The notes under the pieces were generated by a model. The model was not told the origin of the DNA and did no database searches. It was given only the letters and a program-made list of their open reading frames with translations. This document shows, one piece after another, positions 33,399 through 42,500 of a DNA stretch of 64,000 nucleotides. Source of the stretch: Akkermansia muciniphila (GTDB lineage: Bacteria; Verrucomicrobiota; Verrucomicrobiia; Opitutales; Opitutaceae); assembly GCA_945888375.1 (NCBI GenBank), contig CAMCZZ010000015.1, forward strand, positions 1-64,000, read 5' to 3'. Numbering within the stretch: position 1 is the first letter of the stretch; each line of letters opens with the position of its first letter. The position numbers were made by a program, and so were the translations under genes.

Positions 33399-34031
33399 TC
33401 AACGGCCGGGACGCACCGGCAAAAGATCCAGCTGGGGATCCCGCAGGAGGTCATAATTCTTGAGGATGCGCAGAACCTCCAGCGTGTCGCTTTTGCGATA
33501 GCTGCGATTGACCTCCACCTTTTCGACGAGGTCCAAAAGGATGGCGCGAAAGGAGAGGATGCCGTCCACCCCGCGCGCCTTGAGCAACGCGACACTCTGC
33601 GAGCGGAAGGGTTCCTGTGTCGGCAAGGCGGGCAATACAAGGATCTTGGAAAACTCCTCCGCCCCGCCACCGGCCTCGCCGTCCACGTTGGGGAAAAATC
33701 GCGCCGCTTGCTTCTGAACCGCTTCCTCCAGGAATTTAAAAATCTCCGGCGAGCTCCGGAGCATACCCGGCGTAAACACATCCGTGTGCCACGGCTTCAC
33801 CGCGACAATCGCCCGGTGCAAGTGGGGCAACTCGGTGGCGAACAGGAAAAAATCCGGCCGCCGCCGGTCCCGGGTCCACGTAGGGTTGTAGACCACCAGA
33901 TCGATTTCCTCCCCGCTGGTTTTTCGCCGCGCCTGCACGGCGTGCTTGCGCACCTGGCGCACAAAGAACCCGTTTTGCTCAAAATACTCCCGGACAATTC
34001 CTTCATCAATGGCGGACACGGACCCAGCCAA
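33399..34031 (-). CDS. Conserved-looking protein of unknown function
   Basis: I do not recognise this 210-aa protein. It begins at TTG 34031 (GTG 34019 is an alternative). SAIDEGIVREYFEQNGFFVRQVRK is an alpha-helical start. GEEIDLVVYNPTW and then HRAIVAVKPWHTD have the spacing of a PD-(D/E)xK nuclease-like core (Asp on one strand, x-x-Lys on the next), but the acidic residue before Lys is missing. SVALLKARGVDGILSFRAIL and NRSYRKSDTLEVLRILKNYD follow. It lies between aroB and lpxA on the same strand. Confidence 0.65.
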   Translation of the reverse strand: MAGSVSAIDEGIVREYFEQNGFFVRQVRKHAVQARRKTSGEEIDLVVYNPTWTRDRRRPDFFLFATELPHLHRAIVAVKPWHTDVFTPGMLRSSPEIFKFLEEAVQKQAARFFPNVDGEAGGGAEEFSKILVLPALPTQEPFRSQSVALLKARGVDGILSFRAILLDLVEKVEVNRSYRKSDTLEVLRILKNYDLLRDPQLDLLPVRPGR

Positions 34032-34072
34032 ATCGCAAACGCCCGGAGGCCAAACTCCAAATTACGGGAAGC

Positions 34073-35158
34073 CTACGCGGCACCGACTTCGCGAAAGGCC
34101 GCCGCCGCCAGGGCCGGGTCAACCCCGCCCAGAGTCGCCGCTTCACCCGGCGCACGCAGCACCACAAAACGCAGTCCGCCGGCGCGGACCTTTTTATCCC
34201 GCCCCATCGCGGCCGCGAGAGAGTCCAACGGCAGCGGCTCGCGCAGTCGCACCGGCAAACCATGCGCCGCCACCACCGCATCGACCCGCGACACCATGCT
34301 GGCGCCGACCAGACCGAGTTTTTCCGATAAACGGGCGGCGGCGCAGAGACCGACCGCGACCGCCTCGCCGTGCAGGTAAACGCCGTAGCCGGTGACCTGC
34401 TCGATGGCGTGGCCAAAGGTGTGGCCAAGGTTGAGCAACGCACGGCCGCCCTCGGCCGCCGTCTCGCGCTCATCCGCCTCGACGATGCCGGCCTTGATCG
34501 CGCAACAACGCCTGACCACCGCCGCCAGATCGCCGGATGCAAAAGTAAGCGGCTCGCGCTCCAGGCGCGCGAGGAGCGCGGCGTCGCCGAGCAGACCGTA
34601 TTTGATCACCTCGGCCATGCCGGCGGCAAATTCGCGCGGCGGCAGGGTGGCGAGCAACGCCGTGTCCACGTGCACCGCCGCCGGTTGGTGAAACGCACCG
34701 ACGAGATTTTTGCCCGCGCCGAGGTTTATCCCCGTCTTTCCCCCGACCGAGCTGTCCACCATGGCCAGAAGCGTGGTCGGCACTTGGATAAAAGGAATGC
34801 CGCGCAGATAACTGGCGGCCGCGAAGCCCGCCAGATCGCCGATCACACCGCCGCCGACCGCGACAAGCAGAGAACCCCGATCGAGCCGGTGCTCCGCCAG
34901 AAAATCCCAGACCCGCCCGAGCTGGGCGAGGCACTTGGTGCCCTCGCCCGCTGGCAAAACCAAACGGGGATAGTCCCCGCCCAGCGCCTCGAGCGCCCCC
35001 GCTTGCCGGAGGGCGATCTGCGTGTCGGTTACCACCGCCACCCGGCGGCCGACAACGCGCGCGGCGTCTAGCTCCGCCCGCAACCGGCCCAGGATGCCTG
35101 CGCCGAAAAACAAGTCGTAGCTGCGTTCGCCGAGATTAACGCGAAGGGAGTTTTCCAT
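34073..35158 (-). CDS. aroB: 3-dehydroquinate synthase
   Basis: This 361-aa NAD- and metal-dependent enzyme closes the ring in the shikimate pathway. [20 protein letters not shown] and [23 protein letters not shown] are the conserved NAD and substrate motifs. [24 protein letters not shown] and [10 protein letters not shown] give the Glu and His metal ligands. I chose ATG 35158, which begins [16 protein letters not shown] as expected; the longer frame from 35194 adds non-conserved residues. purH lies 63 bases upstream. Confidence 0.96.
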   Translation of the reverse strand: MENSLRVNLGERSYDLFFGAGILGRLRAELDAARVVGRRVAVVTDTQIALRQAGALEALGGDYPRLVLPAGEGTKCLAQLGRVWDFLAEHRLDRGSLLVAVGGGVIGDLAGFAAASYLRGIPFIQVPTTLLAMVDSSVGGKTGINLGAGKNLVGAFHQPAAVHVDTALLATLPPREFAAGMAEVIKYGLLGDAALLARLEREPLTFASGDLAAVVRRCCAIKAGIVEADERETAAEGGRALLNLGHTFGHAIEQVTGYGVYLHGEAVAVGLCAAARLSEKLGLVGASMVSRVDAVVAAHGLPVRLREPLPLDSLAAAMGRDKKVRAGGLRFVVLRAPGEAATLGGVDPALAAAAFREVGAA

Positions 35159-35221
35159 CGCAAAGAACAAACCGGGCGCATTCCGGAGGGTCAACCCGCC
35201 AGTGCCCGCCCGGCCGCCCGC

Positions 35222-36769
35222 TCAGTGTTTGAAGTGGCGCAGACCAGTGAAGACCATGGCCATACCGCGGGCATCCGCCGCCGCGATGACCTCTTCGTCC
35301 CGGACCGAACCACCCGGCTGGATCGCCGCCGTGGCGCCCGCCTCGGCCGCCGCGATGAGGCCATCCGGAAACGGGAAAAGCGCTTCCGACACCACCACCG
35401 AGCCGTGCAGATCGAGCGTGGCCTCGCCGGCCTTCCACACCGCGATGCGCGAGCTGTCCACCCGCGCCATCTGGCCCGCGCCGACCCCCAGCGTCTGTTC
35501 ACCGCGGCAGTAGACGATGGCGTTCGATTTTACGTGTTTGCACACGCGCCAGCCAAACAGCATGGCCGCCCACTCCTCAGCCGTGGGCTGGCGCTTGGTG
35601 ACCACCTTGAAGTCGGCCGGGTTGCCAAGGATCTTGTTGCGATCCTGCACCAGCAGGCCGCCGATGACCGAGCGCACATCGAGCAGCGACTCCGCGCCGA
35701 CCCCCTCCTTGGCGATCATTAGGCGCAGGTTTTTCTTCTTCGCGAAGACCGCCAGCGCCTCGTCGCTGAAACGCGGGGCGATAATCACCTCGGTAAAAAT
35801 GTCGGCGATGGTGCGCGCGAGCCCCGCCTCAAGGGTGCGGTTGACGATGATGATACCGCCAAAAGGCGCCTGGCGGTCGGTCGCGAAGGCCTTTTCCCAA
35901 GCCAGCTCGAGCGTCTCGTCCGAGGCGACGCCACAGGGATTGGTGTGCTTGAGGATGGCCACCGTGGGCTTCTCAAACTCGCCGATCAGGTAGGTGGCCG
36001 AGGTGATATCGAGGATGTTGTTATACGAGAGCTCCTTGCCCTGAAGCTGGGTGAAATGCTCGTGAAAGGAACCGTAGAGGGCGGCCTTCTGGTGGGGATT
36101 TTCGCCGTAACGCAGACCCTGGGCCTTGGGCAGGCTGAGCGAAAATTGCTTGGGGTAACCGCTCAGCGCTTCGAGATCCGGCTCGTCGGCATGGGACTCG
36201 AGGTAACGCGCGATGGCCCCATCGTAGCTGGCGGTGCGCTGGAAGACTTTCAGCGCCAGTTTGCGCCGCAAAGCCGCCAGGCCGGCGGGCTGGGCGAAGG
36301 CCGCGAGCACGGACGCATAGTCGTCGGGATCACAGACGACCGAGACGGCTTCATGGTTCTTGGCCGCGCTGCGCAACATGGAGGGTCCGCCGATGTCGAT
36401 ATTCTCGATCGCCTCCTCGAAATGCACGTCCTTGCGGGCGACGGTCTGCTCAAAGGGGTAGAGATTAACCACCACCAGATCGATGAGATCGATACCATGC
36501 TCCCGGGCGGCTTCGAGGTGCTCGGCCTTGTCGCGCCGGCAAAGGAGGCCGCCGTGGATCTTGGGATGGAGGGTCTTGACCCGCCCCTCCATCATCTCGG
36601 GGAAGCCCGTATGCTGACTGACCTCGGTGACCGGCAACCCCTCGGCCGCCAGCAGCTTGGCCGTGCCGCCAGTTGAGAGCAGGGTGTAGCCGTGAACCTT
36701 GACCAGGGAGGTCGCGAATTCAACCAGACCGCGTTTGTCGCTTACCGAGAGCAGAGCCAGCTTTTGCAT
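35222..36769 (-). CDS. purH: Bifunctional AICAR formyltransferase / IMP cyclohydrolase
   Basis: This 515-aa enzyme does the last two steps of purine synthesis. The N-terminal MGS-like IMP cyclohydrolase domain has [40 protein letters not shown] and [20 protein letters not shown]. The transformylase domain has [31 protein letters not shown] and the Lys-His pair within it. [20 protein letters not shown] is the C-terminal block. ATG 36769 begins [10 protein letters not shown]; the extension to 36958 is not conserved. Confidence 0.96.
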   Translation of the reverse strand: MQKLALLSVSDKRGLVEFATSLVKVHGYTLLSTGGTAKLLAAEGLPVTEVSQHTGFPEMMEGRVKTLHPKIHGGLLCRRDKAEHLEAAREHGIDLIDLVVVNLYPFEQTVARKDVHFEEAIENIDIGGPSMLRSAAKNHEAVSVVCDPDDYASVLAAFAQPAGLAALRRKLALKVFQRTASYDGAIARYLESHADEPDLEALSGYPKQFSLSLPKAQGLRYGENPHQKAALYGSFHEHFTQLQGKELSYNNILDITSATYLIGEFEKPTVAILKHTNPCGVASDETLELAWEKAFATDRQAPFGGIIIVNRTLEAGLARTIADIFTEVIIAPRFSDEALAVFAKKKNLRLMIAKEGVGAESLLDVRSVIGGLLVQDRNKILGNPADFKVVTKRQPTAEEWAAMLFGWRVCKHVKSNAIVYCRGEQTLGVGAGQMARVDSSRIAVWKAGEATLDLHGSVVVSEALFPFPDGLIAAAEAGATAAIQPGGSVRDEEVIAAADARGMAMVFTGLRHFKH

Positions 36770-36845
36770 AGTAAAAAGGGAACGTGTGCGGGCCGTGTCC
36801 GGCGCTGGCAAGCCGCTTGTCCGGCCGCCGGCAAACACCCCCGCT

Positions 36846-37601
36846 TCAGGGCGCATGCGGAGCCTCGTCCGGGCCGCCATGCCCCGCATGAGCCCCTGCC
36901 TCCGCCGGCAAGGTGTGGCGATGAAACCAGCCGTGGACCGCGTCGGTGCCGCGAACAACCGTCAACGCACCAAACGCCACCAAAAAGGCCCCCGCCAGCC
37001 GCAGGCCCCGCCCGCGCACCTTGGCGGTGAGTCGTTGCCCCAGCCAGCCGCTGACCAGCAAAGCCGGCAGCGTCGCGAAACCAAAAACATAAGCCCCCGC
37101 CACCACGCCTTCCAACGAATCACGACTGACCAGATAAAACAGGGCCGCCAGCGAAAGACCGCAGGGCAGAAATCCATTGATCCAGCCCGTGAGCACACAA
37201 CGCCAGAGCGAGGGCGTGGCCCACAACACCCGCAACGCGCCACAGGCCCGGCCCACCAGACGCCCCTCGTTCGCCAAAGCCCCCGCCCAGCGCCAAGCAA
37301 AGAGATAACCCAGCCCGATCACAATCATCACCCCGCCGGCCAACCCGGCCAACCAGTCCTGCAAGCGGGCAAGTGGCGCGACGAGGTCCACCCAGCCCTC
37401 CGCCAGTAAAAGCAAAAGCCCCAGAAAAACATAGGCCGTGGCCTTGCCGAGTTGGTAGGCTACATGGCGCGCCAGCAGCAGCCCCACCCCACCCCGCACT
37501 CCCGCCGTGACGGCCACCGCGAAGGGCGCGCACATGCCGGCGCAGTGCGCCCCGCCGAGCAAGCCCATCAAAGCCACCGCACCGTAGTCGGACCAGATCA
37601 T
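36846..37601 (-). CDS. SafE/UreH-like membrane protein (COG2836 type)
   Basis: This 251-aa protein has six or seven hydrophobic segments. The first contains [17 protein letters not shown], with the Cys-x-x-x-Cys typical of the sulfite-exporter/UreH-like transmembrane family. [16 protein letters not shown] is the second-half repeat with Pro-Cys-Gly. The C-terminal tail is His-rich. Relatives are linked to metal delivery, often copper for cytochrome oxidase; no such partner is adjacent. I chose ATG 37601, which begins at the first membrane segment. It is upstream of purH on the same strand. Confidence 0.8.
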   Translation of the reverse strand: MIWSDYGAVALMGLLGGAHCAGMCAPFAVAVTAGVRGGVGLLLARHVAYQLGKATAYVFLGLLLLLAEGWVDLVAPLARLQDWLAGLAGGVMIVIGLGYLFAWRWAGALANEGRLVGRACGALRVLWATPSLWRCVLTGWINGFLPCGLSLAALFYLVSRDSLEGVVAGAYVFGFATLPALLVSGWLGQRLTAKVRGRGLRLAGAFLVAFGALTVVRGTDAVHGWFHRHTLPAEAGAHAGHGGPDEAPHAP

Positions 37602-37731
37602 CGGCGCGCACCCTTGTCCCGCCCCGCCGACACGCAAGCCCGCGTCAACCTCGCTCCCGGCGATTAGCGCCACACGCATGAGGGATTTGCAGTGCTACTT
37701 GCCAAGCGTGCCGTCCTGCCTTGTTTGCCCC

Positions 37732-38145
37732 ATGCAGTCTTCGCCCATGCCCGCTTCGCTCGCCCTACCCGGTCTCTCCGCCCGTCTCGATAAACTCGTT
37801 TACCACCACGGCGGCAAGTGCCTGCCCCCCGACCAGCCGCACGCCTTCGTTTATTTTGTGACGATCCGGAACGCCACCGAGCACACCATTACCCTCCTCG
37901 GCCGCAAGTGGGTGCTTACCCACGCCGATGGCTCCCGCCAGGTGATCGAGGGCGACAAGATCGTCGGCGAGACCCCCGTGCTCACCCCCGGGGAAAGCTT
38001 TTCCTACAACAGCTACCACGTAGCCGGCGGCGACGTCACCGCGCTCGGTAGCTTTCACGGCATCGATGAGAACGGTCGCCCCGTGCACGTGGTTCTCAAC
38101 CCGTTCGCCATGCACATCCCGCCAGCCTCCGACGCCGACCGCTGA
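37732..38145 (+). CDS. apaG: ApaG-domain protein
   Basis: This 137-aa protein is an ApaG/DUF525 beta-sandwich. HAFVYFVTIRNATEHTITLL and RKWVLTHADGSRQVIEGDKI are the first conserved strands. IVGETPVLTPGESFSYNSYH contains the typical PGESF and Tyr-Thr/Asn-Ser. FHGIDENGRPVHVVLNPFAM is the last block. The biochemical role is not settled. I chose ATG 37732 (37747 is possible). It is divergent from the SafE-like gene and converges with the small membrane protein gene 13 bases away. Confidence 0.9.
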   Translation: MQSSPMPASLALPGLSARLDKLVYHHGGKCLPPDQPHAFVYFVTIRNATEHTITLLGRKWVLTHADGSRQVIEGDKIVGETPVLTPGESFSYNSYHVAGGDVTALGSFHGIDENGRPVHVVLNPFAMHIPPASDADR

Positions 38146-38158
38146 GGAGCGACCAGCG

Positions 38159-38587
38159 TCAAACGTCAATCACTTCGCCACCCGGCCCGCCCGGCTTCTT
38201 TTTTCCGCCCCGCCCCGGGCCGCTCCCGCCCGGCGGCCGCCCGATCATCCGATTTAGCACGAAATTCGTCACGCCCACGATCGCCGCCCCGCCCAGAGCC
38301 GACCAGAACCCGTCAACCGTAAATCCGGTGACCAGCTTGCCCACCAGAAGGAAAAGCCACGCATTGATGACCACCAAGCCCAGCCCGAGGCTGAGCAAAA
38401 TAAAGGGGAGAGTGAACAACACCAGGAGGGGCCGGAGCACCGCATTGAAAAAACTGAGCAACACCACCACGAGGAAAAGCGTTTCCCCGTCCGTGTAATG
38501 GATGCCGGGCACCAGGCGGGCCGCGAGGGCCACGCCCAGCGCCAAAACGAGCCAACGCAGGATCAGACCGAGCAAAGGACTGTTCAT
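38159..38587 (-). CDS. Small membrane protein, phage-holin-family-4-like (PF04020 type)
   Basis: This 142-aa protein has four hydrophobic helices. It begins MNSPLLGLILRWLVLALGVA, with ARLVPGIHYTDGETLFLVVV and FFNAVLRPLLVLFTLPFILL, as in the YvlD/PF04020 family. NAWLFLLVGKLVTGFTVDGF is the third block. The C-terminal tail is Gly-, Pro- and Lys-rich. The family name includes holin but most members are chromosomal with no known lysis role. It is divergent from the DeoR-type gene with an 87-base gap. Confidence 0.85.
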   Translation of the reverse strand: MNSPLLGLILRWLVLALGVALAARLVPGIHYTDGETLFLVVVLLSFFNAVLRPLLVLFTLPFILLSLGLGLVVINAWLFLLVGKLVTGFTVDGFWSALGGAAIVGVTNFVLNRMIGRPPGGSGPGRGGKKKPGGPGGEVIDV

Positions 38588-38674
38588 GCCGCGGACCATC
38601 CGCCCCCCGCCGCCGGTCGCAATGCCGAAATTAAAATCTTCCCCGCAACCCCTCCCCCGCGTATCGCGAAGGGA

Positions 38675-39442
38675 ATGACCACCAAGCAGCGCCTCGACCT
38701 GATCGAACGCTACATCCACGAGCACAAATACGCCGACCTGCACACCCTCGCGACGCGCTGCGCGACCTCACTCTCCACCGTCCGCCGCGCCCTCGACACC
38801 CTGGAAACCCGCGGCGTGCTCCGGCGCCACCACGGCGGCGCCACCCTCGTCGCCACCGACGAGCGCGCCCGCGAATACGATTTCATCGCCCGCGACGAAC
38901 GCCAGTCGGCGGAGAAACACGCCATCGCCCGCCGCGTCGCCGATCTGGTCAAGCCCGGCATGACCGTGATCCTCGACGGCGGCACCAGTGTCTACGCCGT
39001 CGCCCGCCTGCTCGTGGCCAAACGCCTCCAAGTCATTACCAACTCCCTGCCGATTGCCGCCCTTTACGCCGACCTTGGTTCACTCGAGACCATCGTGACC
39101 GGCGGCAGCATCGACAGCCGCCTCGGCGTGCTGGTCGGCCCCCTCTGCGAACAGTCCCTAGCCCAGATCCACGCCGACCTCGCCATCCTCGGAGGCGCCG
39201 GCGTCACCGAAACCGGGGTGTGGAACCATAACGCCCTCATCGTCGCCACCCAGCGCCGCATGATCGCCGCCGCCGAGCGCACCGTTTTCGCTATCGACGG
39301 CTCGAAGTTCGGCCGCAAGGCCCTCGCTCTGGCCACCGGCTTCGAGCCCCGCCTGACCCTGGTCACCGATCGCGAACCCGCCCCTGCCGTCGCTGCCTCC
39401 ATCCGCGCCGCCAAGGCCGGCCTCGACGTCGCCTCCAGCTAG
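38675..39442 (+). CDS. DeoR-family transcriptional regulator
   Basis: This 255-aa protein has a DeoR N-terminal helix-turn-helix (RLDLIERYIHEHKYADLHTL, LSTVRRALDTLETRGVLRR) followed by HHGGATLV, the typical hinge. The C-terminal sugar-phosphate-sensing domain has MTVILDGGTSVYAVARLL, VITNSLPIAALYAD and FAIDGSKFGRKALAL. It probably senses a phosphorylated sugar. No catabolic genes are adjacent, so its target is unknown. I chose ATG 38675, which follows AAGGGA closely. Confidence 0.93.
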   Translation: MTTKQRLDLIERYIHEHKYADLHTLATRCATSLSTVRRALDTLETRGVLRRHHGGATLVATDERAREYDFIARDERQSAEKHAIARRVADLVKPGMTVILDGGTSVYAVARLLVAKRLQVITNSLPIAALYADLGSLETIVTGGSIDSRLGVLVGPLCEQSLAQIHADLAILGGAGVTETGVWNHNALIVATQRRMIAAAERTVFAIDGSKFGRKALALATGFEPRLTLVTDREPAPAVAASIRAAKAGLDVASS

Positions 39443-39501
39443 ACCGCCCGCGGATCGCGCCCGAGGTTTGCGTTCAGTCCCACAGTGGCCTTCGTGCCCG
39501 C

Positions 39502-42500
39502 GTGGCCAGAAACACCGCCTTCCCCCGACCCGCCGCCCCCGCTTGCATCCGCCTGCGCGGCGTCCGCCAGAACAACCTGAAGGGCTTCGACCTGGATCTG
39601 CCCTTGGGTCGCTACATCGTGGTCACCGGCCCCAGCGGAGCAGGCAAGAGTTCCCTCGTGTTCGATACCCTCCACGCCGAGGGCCAGCGCCGCTACGTGG
39701 AGACCTTTTCGGCCTACACCCGCCAGTTCCTCGACCTACTCGACAAGCCGAGGGTGGATTCGATCGAGAACATCCGCCCCTCCATCGCCATTGAGCAGAC
39801 CAATACGGTCAAAACCTCGCGCTCCACCGTGGGCACGATGACCGAGCTGACCGACTACTTTAAGGTCTGGTTTAGCCACGTCGCGAGCTGCTTTGACCCC
39901 GCCACTGGCCTGCCCGTCGAGGACGATACCCCGGCCACCATTTGGGATAAAGCCTCCGCCACCCGCGCCAGCGAAACCGTGGTGGTCGCCTTCCAAATCA
40001 CCCGCCCCGCCAACCTCGCCTGGCCCGAGATCCTCGCCAGCCTGAAGGGCCAGTCCTACGCGCGCGTGCTGCTCCCCGACCTGAGCACCCACCGCCTCGA
40101 CGACCTCCTCGCCAACCCTGCGCCGCTCGCCGAGGCCACACACCTGTTCGTCGCGCAGGATCGCCTCACCCTTACGCCCGACGCCCGCCTCCGCTTTCTC
40201 GAAGCCGCCGAACAAGCCCTGCACTTCGGCCAGGGCCAGCTCCACCTTTTCGCCCCCGCCGCTGCCGGAACTTCAACCCCCTCCCCCCTTCAACTGGTGC
40301 CCGCCGGGCACTTTTCCCGCGGCCTGCACTCGCCCGAGACCGGCCGCACCTTTCGCCCCGCCAGCCCCGCCCTGTTCTCCTTCAACTCCCCGCTCGGGGC
40401 CTGTCCGCGCTGCCGGGGCTTTGGCCGCGTGATCGAGATCGACCTAAACCTCGCCATCCCCGACCGCTCCTTGTCCATCGCCGATGGCGCGATCAAGGCC
40501 TGGCAAGGCGAGACCTACGGCGAATCCCAAAAGGACCTGCTCCGCTTCGCCAAAAAAGCCGGCCTGCCCGTCCACACCCCTTTCGCCGACCTCTCTCCCG
40601 CGCACCAAAAACTCGTCCTCGAAGGCGAACCGGACTACGGCCAACCGGGCCGCGAATGGCCCCACGCCTGGTATGGACTGAAGGGGTTTTTCTCCTGGCT
40701 GGAGAAGAATACTTATAAGACGCACGTCCGCGTTTTCCTTTCCCGCTACCGCGCCTACAACCCCTGCCCGGACTGCCACTCCACCCGCCTGCAGCCGGAG
40801 TCGCTCTGCTGGAAATGGCGCGGCCAAACCCTCCCTGACCTATACCAACTCCCCGTCGCCGAACTACTCGATCTTATCACCGCCTCCCCTGACGCGCCCC
40901 AGCGCCACGGCACCCGATCTTTGACCCTAGACCTTCCAACCTTCGACCCTTCCTCATCCGCCTCCAGCGCCCACCTCGCCTTAGATTCCATCCGGACTCG
41001 TTTGCGCTACCTCGTGCAAGTCGGCCTCGGCTACCTCACCCTCGACCGCACCAGCAAGACCCTCTCCGGCGGCGAGACCATGCGCGTGGGCCTGACGTCC
41101 TGCCTCGGCACCTCGTTGGTCGACACCCTCTTCGTCCTCGACGAGCCCTCAGTCGGCCTGCACCCGCGGGATATTGACCGCCTCATCGGCATCATCCGCA
41201 CCCTCGTGGAGGCCGGCAACACCGTCGTCGTGGTCGAGCACGACGAAGCCATGATTCGCGCCGCCGACCACGTCCTCGAGATCGGGCCCGTGCCCGGCGC
41301 CAAGGGTGGCCACCTCGTTTTCCAAGGCGACCTGCCCGCCCTCCTCGCCGACCCAAAATCCCTGACCGGCGCCTACCTCTCCGGCCGCCACTCCATCGCC
41401 ACCCCGACTACGCGCCGCCCGATCGGGCATCGGTCCTTGGACCTTGGTCATTCCAGCCCGACCGCCTGGCTCACCTTCACCGGAGTCAACAAACACAACC
41501 TCCGCGACCTCACTTTCCGCCTCCCCCTCCACCGCTTCGTCGCCCTCTCCGGCGTCTCCGGCTCCGGCAAGTCCACCCTGCTGGATAAAGTCATCCATCA
41601 GGGCCTGCTTGCGAAACGCCGCCAATTCACTGAGGACGCCGCGCAGATCCACGCGATCACCGGCGACGAGGCCTTCACCGAGATCGTGCTCGTCGACCAG
41701 TCCCCGCTCTCCCGCACCCCGCGCTCCAACCCCGCCCTTTACACCGAGGCTTGGGACCTGATCCGCGACCTCTACGCCAAGACCCCCGCGGCCCAGGCCG
41801 CCGGTTACAGTTCTTCCTCCTTTTCCTTCAACGCCGGCGACGGGCGCTGCGACCATTGCCAAGGCCTAGGCTATGAGAAGGTCGAGATGCAGTTTCTCTC
41901 CGATGTCTTCGTGCCCTGCCCCGTCTGCGAAGGCTGCCGCTTCAAGCCCGAGGTGCTCGCCGTCACCCACCGGGAAAAATCCATCGCAGACCTGCTCGCT
42001 ACTTCGGTCGCGGATGCCCTGGTGCACTTCGCCGCCGAGCCCGCCATCCGCAGCCGCCTTGCCGTGCTGGACGAGGTCGGCCTCGGCTACCTCACCCTCG
42101 GCCAACCCCTGAACACCCTCAGCGGCGGCGAGGCCCAGCGCCTGAAACTGGTCAAATACCTCGGCGGCCACACATCCTCCGCCCTTGCAAACTCCGGACT
42201 TCAGCCCGGCGGCGCCCTCCTGCTGTTGGACGAGCCTACCACCGGCCTCCACCGCCACGATGTCGCCCGCCTGCTGCATGTGCTCCAATCCCTCGTCGAT
42301 CGCGGCCACAGTTTAATCGTGATTGAGCACAATCTGGATGTGCTGAAAGCCGCCGACTGGCTGATCGAGGTCGGCCCCGAGGCCGGCGCCGGCGGCGGCT
42401 GCATCGTCGCCGAGGGCACCCCCGAAGAGGTCGCCCGCGCCCGCACCGCCACCTCGCCCTACCTCGCCGGGGCCCTCCTGCCGGCCTTTGACACCTCCGG

